8,497 nt of DNA from Candidatus Fermentibacterota bacterium (GTDB lineage Bacteria > JAFGKV01), in the NCBI GenBank assembly GCA_030620115.1, contig JAUXFG010000161.1, positions 1-8,497 on the forward strand. Direction: 5' to 3'. The notes under the pieces were generated by a model that searched no databases, was not told the origin of the DNA, and saw only the letters and a list, made by a program, of their open reading frames with translations. Shown here piece by piece: positions 1 to 6,197 of this stretch. Position 1 is the first letter of the stretch, and each line of letters opens with the position of its first letter. The position numbers were made by a program, and so were the translations under genes.

Positions 1-161
1 AATCGAATTGAGGAATGATCACATGGCCCTCAGTCACGTGAATCCGGATGTTTGATGAAGGCGAGCGATAGGGAGTGGATGATTCCGATCCCGATCCCGA
101 TGATACTGTGGAGGAGAGAATAGCCCCGGTGTCATGTATGTCCAATAGTCAGCTTTTGCAG

Positions 162-240
162 AGGGGGATTGAGGCCTCCGGCTCGTAGAGCCTACGGCTC
201 GGTGAGGGGATTTCTCCAATATCGCACGGACTTTTTGAGA
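162..240 (+). repeat. Dispersed GGGGGATT...GGGGATTTCTCC repeat, copy 1, with inserted hairpin
   Basis: AGGGGGATTGAGG (162-174) and GGGGATTTCTCC (206-217), followed by a stretch ending CTTTTTGAGA, match in order the repeat at 6103-6150 (AGGGGGATCGAGG, then GGGGATTTCTCC, then CTTCTTGAGAAA). In this copy about 30 nt (175-205) separate the two halves. That insert contains a triple alternation GGCTC (180-184), GAGCC (188-192), GGCTC (196-200), which can form two alternative hairpins with 3-nt loops, closed by CCTC 175-178 with GAGG 204-207. Similarity downstream of TTTCTCC is about two thirds over 25 nt, so this is a diverged family member. Confidence 0.6.
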
Positions 241-477
241 AGTTACAGAAGTGCGGCCTAAGGAGTTGCTCAGAGTCGTTGGCGCCGTTTAGGATGTGAC
301 TGAAGGAGCGACGCGACATTGGACAGAATGGAACTATGTGAGCGAAGAGAATCGACATAGTTGCAGCTTGCTGCTCCAGTACATAAATACAGTGATGTAT
401 CAAGGATTGAACTAGGAACAGGTCGGCAGTTTTGGCGCTCAGATCGGCACCAGATTCGACCCATCGATGTAGGGGCA

Positions 478-493
478 TCCGCCAGCTGGCGGA
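478..493. repeat. 16-nt perfect palindrome
   Basis: TCCGCCAGCTGGCGGA is a perfect 16-nt palindrome in DNA that I otherwise cannot assign to a gene. It could be a short dispersed repeat or a protein binding site. No second copy occurs in this window. Confidence 0.5.
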
Positions 494-676
494 CCGTGCC
501 CACCGGCCTGCCACAGCGGCTTGTCACGGCGTTGTCATACATAGACGGAAGCCTTGGCGTAGCCGGGAGGCGTATCCGTTGCGATACGGCGAGGAAGACC
601 GCTGGCGCGCAACGCCGCAGACAGGTTCATGGCGGTCATTGCAGTAGAAGATTGGCGAGAGATCCGCGCTCAAGAT

Positions 677-681
677 GGGGA
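677..681 (+). promoter_or_regulatory. Ribosome binding site deciding the receiver protein start
   Basis: GGGGA lies 7 nt before the ATG at 689. The alternative in-frame ATG at 629 has only AGG 3 nt upstream, which is too close. The residues between 629 and 689 also lie outside the receiver fold, so 689 is preferred. Confidence 0.5.
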
Positions 682-688
682 TTTCAAG

Positions 689-1096
689 ATGGTAAGTTAT
701 TCCTGCGCAAACCCTGAGAATGCGGACCTGAAGAAAACAATCCTCATCGTAGACGACACGCCGGGAGTTCACAGATTGCTGAAACGATTCCTGGAAGGAG
801 AGGGATACCGAACTCTGACTGCCGATAATGGCTTTGAAGCCATCAGAATTGCCCAGCAACACCAGCCGGACCTTATCCTCCTGGACATAATGATGCCAGG
901 ATTGGATGGATTCCAGGTGTACAGAAAACTTCAGTCACTCCCTCGTACCAGAGGCATACACGTCATCTTCATATCGGCAAAACTTGAACTATCCGATGAG
1001 ATCCCGGGGATCGAGTCGGATGCGGTTGACTATTTGACCAAACCCTTCGATCTGAAGGAGCTAGGTGCTGCGGTGAAGCGGCATCTGACAACCTGA
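689..1096 (+). CDS. Single-domain response regulator (CheY-like receiver)
   Basis: A 135-residue protein made almost only of a receiver domain, the phosphoryl acceptor module of two-component systems, expected in the cytoplasm. Visible signature: acidic pair D22-D23 in ILIVDD, phosphoacceptor D66 in LILLDIMMPGLDG, Ser at 96 in FISAK at the usual Thr/Ser position, and conserved Lys 118 in DYLTKPFD. There is no C-terminal DNA-binding or enzymatic output domain, so it must act through a partner protein or as a phosphorelay intermediate. No histidine kinase is present in the window, so the cognate kinase is unknown. About 15 residues precede the fold. An in-frame ATG at 629 would add 20 residues but has a poorer ribosome binding site. 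The gene stands alone: the next gene begins 368 nt downstream, beyond a repeat-filled gap. Confidence 0.93.
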   Translation: MVSYSCANPENADLKKTILIVDDTPGVHRLLKRFLEGEGYRTLTADNGFEAIRIAQQHQPDLILLDIMMPGLDGFQVYRKLQSLPRTRGIHVIFISAKLELSDEIPGIESDAVDYLTKPFDLKELGAAVKRHLTT

Positions 1097-1113
1097 CACG
1101 TGACACGTCACAC
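1094..1113 (+). repeat. TGACACG short tandem repeat overlapping a stop codon
   Basis: TGACACG occurs twice in tandem (1094-1100, 1101-1107), followed by TCACAC. The first TGA is the stop codon of the receiver gene, so the repeat abuts the end of the coding region exactly. CACGTG (1097-1102 region) is palindromic. Confidence 0.5.
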
Positions 1114-1186
1114 CTAACCAAACACTCTTGAAATTCATTCCCAAAGCAACGTTGATCCATATTTCGACACTTCAGGTTGTGCGAGT

Positions 1187-1251
1187 GTTCAGGGGTTCAG
1201 GAAGAATCCGGTCTTTGGCCACTGGTCCCCCCCAAATCCTGAACCCTGAAC
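1187..1251. repeat. Inverted heptamer-derived repeat (hairpin)
   Basis: GTTCAGGGGTTCAGGA at 1187-1202 is complementary to TCCTGAACCCTGAAC at 1237-1251, with a single extra G bulged in the left arm. Intervening loop 1203-1236. Both arms are built of the GGTTCAG/CTGAACC heptamer seen around the larger composite repeats. No run of T follows, so it does not look like a Rho-independent terminator. Confidence 0.6.
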
Positions 1252-1442
1252 CCTCTCTTCTCCCTTCCCCAAATCCCCCAATCCCCAAACCGCCCAGATT
1301 CTTCGGTCGTTCCGCTCCCTCAGAATGACAGGCATTCACACATCCATCCCCGCACTACCACTGTCATTCTGAGCGACATCAAGGAGCGAAGAATCTCTCC
1401 CACATCCTCTCTCCATCATCTGAACCCTTAACCCTGAACCCC
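1238..1442 (-). repeat. Composite inverted-repeat element, copy 1
   Basis: Order on the plus strand: CTGAACC heptamers, a pyrimidine-rich stretch (1253-1295), a 35-nt arm at 1296-1330 (AGATTCTTCG...TCAGAATGACA), a 31-nt spacer (1331-1361), the inverted 35-nt arm at 1362-1396 (TGTCATTCTGAG...GAAGAATCT), a second pyrimidine-rich stretch, CATCAT and CTGAACC heptamers. It is in opposite orientation to the copies at 5636 and 8231. Read in the common orientation, its spacer shares GTGGTAGT at the left and GTGTGAATGC at the right with copy 2, at identical total length. It fills the gap between the receiver and methyltransferase genes. Confidence 0.85.
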
Positions 1443-1464
1443 CCCAGACAGGAAAGGCGATAAC

Positions 1465-1986
1465 ATGACTCACCAGCACACGCAGAGGAAAGCACAACAA
1501 CAGCGGGACGACCTTACCGGGGAGCATGCAGTTGGCGATGCGGGGCAGATAGTCTTGGCCTGCCTGTTTGCGGCAACGTGGATAGCCGACACATTCTTTC
1601 TCAATTACACGACTTTCCTCAACCAGTACGTGCCGCTTGGCGCCAGAATACCATGTGGAGTCATTCTGTTGGTTCTATCGGGCTACCTGGCGAGAACAGG
1701 CCTGTCTATCGTGTTCGGCGAGAAGAGAGAGAAGCCTGACGTGATCAGGAAAAGCGTGTTCAATGTGGTTCGCCATCCAGTATACCTGAGCGAGATTCTG
1801 CTCTATCTTGGTCTTCTGATGCTGAGGACATCACTGGCCGCTGCAGTGGTGTGCGTTCTTGCGATCGTCTTCCTGCATTGTATCTCTCGCTACGAAGAGA
1901 GGTTGCTGCTTGAGCGCTTTGGCGAGGAGTATGAGCAGTACATGCGGGAAGTGCCGATGTGGATCCCACGGCTTCGGAGAAGGTGA
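1465..1986 (+). CDS. Isoprenylcysteine carboxyl methyltransferase-like membrane protein
   Basis: A 173-residue integral membrane protein resembling the ICMT/PEMT-type methyltransferases, which bind S-adenosylmethionine near the membrane surface. Hydrophobic segments lie at about 27-46, 62-83, 107-119 and 123-140. The hallmark C-terminal part is present: VVRHPVYLSE (101-110), where RHPxY is the conserved SAM-contacting motif, and the closing RYEERLLLERFGEEYEQYM (142-160) with the paired glutamates, ending with PMWIPRL. The first 25 residues are polar and unlike the fold. The start is supported by GGAAAGG (1451-1457) seven nt before the ATG. The substrate cannot be told: bacterial members act on diverse small molecules or lipids, and most are uncharacterised. 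It stands alone between two repeat-filled gaps and converges on the CapA-like gene. Confidence 0.85.
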   Translation: MTHQHTQRKAQQQRDDLTGEHAVGDAGQIVLACLFAATWIADTFFLNYTTFLNQYVPLGARIPCGVILLVLSGYLARTGLSIVFGEKREKPDVIRKSVFNVVRHPVYLSEILLYLGLLMLRTSLAAAVVCVLAIVFLHCISRYEERLLLERFGEEYEQYMREVPMWIPRLRRR

Positions 1987-2085
1987 ATGGGGCTGATGGC
2001 CAAAACATGCGACGCTCACAACTGCATCCAGGCGCCACGCACAACCGCGTCGCTAATGCACCCGTTAATGACTGAGGTCCCGGGG

Positions 2086-2159
2086 GTCATCGCGAGCGAC
2101 AGCGCGGCGATCTCAATGGGCGGATGAGATTGCTTCGTCGCTACTCTCCTCGCAATGAC
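2086..2159. repeat. Paired inverted repeat, second type (GTCATTGCGAG family)
   Basis: Left arm 2086-2115 (GTCATCGCGAG...GCGATCTCA, 30 nt) and right arm 2125-2159 (TGAGATTGCTTCG...TCGCAATGAC, 35 nt) are inverted relative to each other around a 9-nt loop, ATGGGCGGA. Each arm is also a small imperfect palindrome (ATCGC/GCGAT in the left arm, ATTGC/GCAAT in the right). The element sits between the convergent methyltransferase and CapA-like genes, 13 nt from the latter's stop. It could stop or stabilise transcripts from both sides, but that is inference and there is no T tract. Confidence 0.85.
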
Positions 2160-2214
2160 TGGCCGGGATTTCTCACCGGGTTTCGTCGCGAGAGGGTCGA
2201 GATGGTTGTGGCTG

Positions 2215-2242
2215 TCCCGCACCCAACGCTTTGGGTGTGGGA
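2215..2242. repeat. 12-bp hairpin inside the 3' end of the CapA-like frame
   Basis: TCCCGCACCCAA (2215-2226) pairs with TTGGGTGTGGGA (2231-2242) through 12 positions, one of them G-T, around a CGCT loop. It lies in the last 30 codons of the CapA-like frame and encodes part of the Pro/Gly/Ser-rich tail beyond the FN3-like domain. No T run follows on either strand. Confidence 0.7.
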
Positions 2243-4257
2243 TGAGAAGTTCGGGCTAATGTGGGAAGTTCCGCGGTCACTTGGTAGTAACTCTGGTCGT
2301 GGGTCGTGCTGACATGCTCGTCTATGTATTCAGTGCCTTCCTGGGTAACGATGAGTTCCCACGGACCGTATGGATATTCGCTCCGGTAGATGTGATAGCT
2401 CTCTGCAAAAGGAATGGGCGACCAGGAGAGACGCATGGAATCATCGAGAGGCGTGATGCAAAGATCAGTGACCGACGTCTGAGAGCTCACATACAGGTCA
2501 ACGGGGATCTCCATGGTGCCGGCATACGGATCACTGGATCGCACGATGATTCGCTCACCATAATGCCCTTCCTCCAAACCAAGGGCATTAACATGAACCG
2601 TGATCTCCTGAGCACTGCCCGGCCCCAAGCATCCGCTTCGCGGAGCGCATTGAAGCCAGTCTGCAGCCATGCTTAACGCGAAACGCAAGGATCCGTCACC
2701 CGCGTTGGAGATCATTATCGGCGCTGAGGCGCTCCCGTTCACCGGCACGGCAATGGCCAGACTACAAGGATCCAAAACGATCTGGGGCAGATACATGAAA
2801 CCGAACTCGGTCTCTGTATATGATGCCGAGACGCTCTCGGCCTCTGAGCTCGACATGAGCTGCAGCCAGTAATAATCGTTGGGGACGGCTAGCTCGGCAT
2901 TCCCTCCAAAGGGTTGCCACTCCGTCCACTGAATGAGGCCCGCATTGTCAAACCACGAAAGCGCCTCTCCCTGTTCGGGGCAGTTGCTGAACAGCCTGAT
3001 GTCAAAGTAGTTCGTCTGCTCAGGAATCGTGAGTTCTTTGGAGTACAAGGCCCAATCCGAATCCCCCCATATCTGCACACCTATATCTTCGGTATCCAAG
3101 ATCGCTGAACCGTATCTTGTTTCGTAGTAACGTATTTGGATTGTCACCTCAGCGCCGTTCTGTGTTTTCATACACCCGTGCAGGGAGAAATCCGAATCCT
3201 CATAGCGTTTGACGCGCCGCTCGAAGTTCGTGACCACATTGATGCCCGAGTCAGCCTGGCGCCGGTGACAGAGAGAACGATCACCCTCGAATGATGTGGA
3301 TTCATCATACCATTCGTGCTCACTGTTCACATTCCAGAGAGTACAGCCTTCATTCTCGAAGTTCCCGAACCAGATGATCTCCCTGCCGAGACGGTACGAC
3401 CAGTCCTGCCCAGGGGATACCGCATCTACGGAGGAGATGTGACCGCAGCGCGCCAAGGGGATCGGCTTCGTAGACCACATGCCGTTCTCCTCAGTGACCG
3501 CGCAGCCCGCTGCAAAGGTACACTCGTTGGTTTCCATCGAGAGCGTGTCGAGTATGAGCTCCGCCATGATGTGATATCTGTCCACAAACAAGTACGTATC
3601 CAGCTCCTTTGATCGCCGTGCAAGATAGTCCAACAGGTGTTGACCTAATTCGCCGGTGGCCGGAACAGGAATCCAATCATCAAGATAGACCGGCGTGATG
3701 GAGAGCTCGGAGAAACCGGTCTCGTCTATCTTCGTATTCAAAATCATGGTGGGGAACGTCTCCGGATAGCGGAGATCAAAGGTAAAATTCCCCAAAGAGT
3801 GCGCAATCACCTTCCCATTGTAGAGCTCGAAGCCTTGAATCACGTGCGGATGATGACTAACTACGAGATCGGCGCCGGAATCAATGGCAGCCTGCCTTAT
3901 GGCCCGATCGCGATCCGAGGGGACCAAGAGCGATGAAAAGTACTCCTCATCTCCATAGGGATCCTGGAGTTCGGTCTCATCGTACTCCTCCCTGGGTATG
4001 GGGGCGTACTCGGTACCGGAATGGGTCCCCACAATGGTGAGATCCGCGTGGTCCCGAACCACCTCGATCTGCCGCGCTATGGCATACTCGGTCATATTGG
4101 CGAACCCAGGCTTGTTGTATCCCGCATTCAGGTAGGGCTGGTCGTTGTTATACTGCCCCGTACGATCACTGGAGAAAAGGAATGCGAGATTGACACCCGA
4201 TTTCGAGAAGAAAGCAGGCAGGTATGCCTCATATGAGTTCGCGCCCGCGCCTGCATA

Positions 4258-4260
4258 CTA
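4258..4260 (-). other. In-frame amber codon in the CapA-like gene
   Basis: The minus strand reads AAC GAT GTC TAG TAT GCA GGC GCG GGC, that is NDV-stop-YAGAG. The continuation from 4257 to 4096 stays open (54 codons: YAGAGANSYEAYLPAFF and onward) and joins the downstream ATG at 4095 in the same frame. In CapA-family proteins a GAG motif normally follows the ANNH helix region at this spacing, so the stop replaces a single variable residue just before it. No good start or ribosome binding site for re-initiation is seen at 4095. Confidence 0.93.
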
Positions 4261-5508
4261 GACATCGTTCTCAGCCAATACCGCCTGGGTCTGCTGCAGG
4301 CCAGGCAGCAGATAGTCAATGATATGATTATTGGCAATGGTCACCACATCGATCCCCGCATATACGAGTCCGGCAACGTTTTCCGGAGATGATTTGAAGT
4401 AGATCGGTTTGGTGGGGTGGTGCTCAGTGCAATCGGTGAGGGGGCACTCGAGGTTGGCCACCGTGATGTCCGCCGCCTGCCCCAGTATCGCCAGGGTCGG
4501 CTCGAATATGGCCTCAACACCCTGAGTAGGGATGATTCCCCCACTTTGCTCGTAGCCGCGGGCCAACATGATGTCTCCCACAAAATTCATGGTGACCGGA
4601 AAGGATGTCGGTCCGGGGTCGACATCCACCATGCAGGTTGCACGGCCCCAGAGATACGTGTCGTCCATCACCTCCAGAAGTACGGTGTACGCGTGGTCAT
4701 CCAGCACGAGATATGTGTGCATCGGATTCTGTTCCGTGCTTGTTGAATCGTCGCCAAAATCCCAATAGAACTCATGGCTCTCACTGTCAGGGTCATGAAC
4801 TATTCCAGAGAACTGCACATCAACGTGACGCATCCCCTGGGGGCTTGTACGAATCTTGCCTACGGACAGCCCGATCTCGACTTCCGGTGCTACGGGCAGA
4901 TCATCAGTGATGTCCACGATAAGATCGAAGTAAGCGATCCCAGGCTCTCCCCCATCGTTGTCGTTCACGAATACAAGCCCGGTAATCTCCGGCAGGTATC
5001 CAAAGAAGGCGAGCCAATCATCAGTCACGGGTAGAGGAAAAACGTTCCACTGGTCTTGTTCGAAAGCGCCCTGGTACACGGTGACCCATTCCTCGATATC
5101 CAACTGCTGGGTCCCTGCAAAGGAATAGAAGAGCACATGGGAACCGTCCATGATCCCAAAGCCGTGGATCTCCGGCGAACCCTGAGTATATGCGGCAATC
5201 TCCCAGACGTCACCGAAGTCAAGCGTTACCGGTTCGATCTCTTCTGTCTTCCACGTATTCCCAAACAGCTTGAGGGAGTATGGCGAGCCGTCATAGGTGA
5301 CTTCCGCATCCAGCAGCCATGAGTCCGGATCCAGATCTTGCTCTGCGTATGAACCCAACTCAACCTCCCCATCGTCGAAATCCTCGATGACCGTGGCCCG
5401 AAGGACAGATGGGAGGTTGTGCTCCCGAGGGTGGGATAGCGAAAACACGGGAGACAGAACTCCCAGCAATAACATGACGATGATGAGGCTGAATCTCCAT
5501 CTGCTCAT

Positions 5509-5635
5509 GACAATCCTGCAGCGTCTCTTTACTGATGGGAAAGATATCATACGGTCAGCTCGTTGAAGATGGTCACTCCAAAACGTCTTGTCAAAGCAAT
5601 GCATGTCCTTTATCCCAGTATGTAGCCGTTCATGG
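5509..5635. other. Upstream region of the CapA-like gene
   Basis: This 127-nt stretch between the CapA-like start and copy 2 of the composite repeat must hold that gene's leader, and possibly its promoter. A TTGACA hexamer reads on the minus strand at 5594-5589, but the sequence 17 nt further on (CATCTT) is a poor -10 match, so no promoter is called. AGGA at 5517-5514 is the likely ribosome binding site. Confidence 0.4.
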
Positions 5636-5824
5636 CTTCAGGGTTCAGGGTTCAGGGTTCAGATGATGGGGCAAGAAGCAAGGAGAGATTCTTCGCTCCT
5701 TGCAGTCGCTCAGAATGACAGTGGTAGTACCTATGCGGGTGTGTGAATGCGTGTCATTCTGAGGGAGCGGAGCGACCGAAGAATCTGGGAGGGGAGGGGG
5801 GAAGCGTTTAGCGTTCAGGGTTCA
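5636..5824 (+). repeat. Composite inverted-repeat element, copy 2
   Basis: Starts with nearly four GGTTCAG heptamers (5636-5662), then ATGATGGGG, a purine-rich stretch, a 35-nt arm at 5686-5720 (AGATTCTTCGCTCC...TCAGAATGACA), a 31-nt spacer (5721-5751), an inverted 35-nt arm at 5752-5786 (TGTCATTCTGAG...GAAGAATCT), GGGAGGGGAGGGGGG, and heptamer-like GCGTTTA GCGTTCA GGGTTCA. The outer 10 and 11 nt of the two arms match perfectly as an inverted repeat, while the central 14 nt differ. It lies between the divergent CapA-like and beta-helix genes. Confidence 0.88.
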
Positions 5825-5902
5825 CCAAGATCTGAACCGTTGATTCGTGAGTTCTGGATGGAGAAGGCACGAGAATGGAACGATTTGAGGATATGCCATC
5901 CA

Positions 5903-5980
5903 AACCCTGAACCTTCAAACCCTGAACCTTGATCCTCTGAACCTTGAACCACTGAACCTTGAACCTTGAACCTCTGAACG
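5903..5980. repeat. Degenerate CTGAACC/TTGAACC heptamer array
   Basis: About ten heptamer units of the form (C/T)TGAACC or close variants (CTGAACC, TTCAAACC, TTGATCC, TTGAACC, ACTGAACC) follow each other with 1-2 nt offsets. This is the reverse complement of the GGTTCAG units that border the composite elements, so the 5636-5980 interval is bounded by heptamers in opposite orientations. Confidence 0.75.
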
Positions 5981-6087
5981 CTCACCATTGATTTCGTATG
6001 CTTGGAGTAGCATATGAGAGACTTCACGGTGTTATACAGTTGGTGGAACCGGTATGGCATCTCAATAGATCCGGATATCCGACCTCC

Positions 6088-6150
6088 TCCCCCTTTCGCA
6101 AAGGGGGATCGAGGGGGATTTCTCCGACAACGTCCGCGCTTCTTGAGAAA
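6088..6150 (+). repeat. Dispersed AAAGGGGGAT...GGGGATTTCTCC repeat, copy 2
   Basis: TCCCCCTTT (6088-6096) pairs with AAAGGGGGA (6100-6108) as a 9-bp hairpin with a CGC loop, followed by TCGAGGGGGATTTCTCC and a stretch ending CTTCTTGAGAAA. This is the uninterrupted form of the repeat seen split at 162-240. It ends about 50 nt before the beta-helix gene, so it would lie in that gene's leader if transcription starts further upstream. Confidence 0.7.
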
Positions 6151-6185
6151 CCACGAACCGGTCACATGCTACTTGGGCGCTTTTC

Positions 6186-6191
6186 AGGAGG
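6186..6191 (+). promoter_or_regulatory. Strong ribosome binding site of the beta-helix gene
   Basis: AGGAGG, a full Shine-Dalgarno match, with 6 nt (GATCTC) before the ATG at 6198. It fixes the start even though the resulting signal peptide is unusual. Confidence 0.85.
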
Positions 6192-6197
6192 GATCTC

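Larger units (their letters stand above)
1..688. other. Region with no supportable gene
   Basis: No reading frame here resembles a known protein. The longest frames (149-514 minus, 361-717 plus) are rich in Arg, Ser and Cys, lack domain motifs, have no good ribosome binding site, and run through the repeats and palindromes listed separately. Positions 2-52 read as a 17-residue open stretch ending in TGA (ending NPDV), which could be the tail of a gene entering from the left, but it is too short to identify. CCGATC is tandemly repeated 2.8 times at 85-101. A weak hairpin pairs CGTATC 571-576 with GATACG 583-588. The region may be eroded coding DNA, but I see no recognisable parent gene. Confidence 0.5.
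2173..5508 (-). pseudogene. Secreted multidomain CapA-type (PGA_cap) protein interrupted by one in-frame TAG
   Basis: One frame of about 1,110 codons, broken only by TAG at codon 417 (4258-4260). In order: signal peptide 1-23 (hydrophobic run after MSRWRF); beta-sandwich, carbohydrate-binding-like region 40-201; PKD-like domain 209-298 (YWDFGDD); CapA metallophosphoesterase-like domain from 302 to about 610, with GDIML 311-315, NLE 352-354, ANNH 392-395, THSG 495-498, SHHPHV 551-556 and SLGNFTFD 571-578; second carbohydrate-binding-like region about 713-866; BACON-like 908-1007; FN3-like 1013-1081; odd tail 1082-1111. CapA relatives are tied to poly-gamma-glutamate capsule export or attachment, but whether this fusion has that role is unknown. 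The start at 5508 has AGGA 5 nt upstream and gives a compact signal peptide. The in-frame ATGs at 5550 and 5604 are less suitable. The stop lies inside the catalytic domain, so neither half (5508-4258 or 4095-2173) should be active alone. Confidence 0.88.

Noticed and set aside
149-514. Minus-strand open frame of 121 codons
   Set aside because: No domain motif, odd composition, no ribosome binding site, and it runs through the repeat at 162-240 and the palindrome at 478-493.
361-717. Plus-strand open frame of 118 codons overlapping the receiver gene start
   Set aside because: Arg-rich, no recognisable family, and its end lies in the wrong frame of a well-supported gene.
1296-1396. CRISPR-like array from repeated 35-mers with a 31-nt spacer
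   Set aside because: The two repeats are inverted, not direct. Only two occur per locus, the spacer is conserved between loci, and no cas gene is present.
2086-2242. Rho-independent terminators between the convergent genes
   Set aside because: Strong hairpins exist, but none is followed by a T run on either strand; annotated as repeats instead.
4095-4095. The downstream half of the CapA-like frame as a separate gene starting at the ATG at 4095
   Set aside because: The start falls in the middle of the catalytic domain, has no ribosome binding site, and the frame is open and homologous-looking right up to the TAG.
5560-5594. Sigma-70 type promoter for the CapA-like gene (TTGACA at 5594-5589, minus strand)
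   Set aside because: No acceptable -10 at normal spacing; TATGAT further downstream is 37 nt away. This may be chance.
5815-6165. Minus-strand open frame of 116 codons with a VQGS-type repetitive protein
   Set aside because: The repetitive protein is only the translation of the CTGAACC heptamer array; there is no independent coding evidence.
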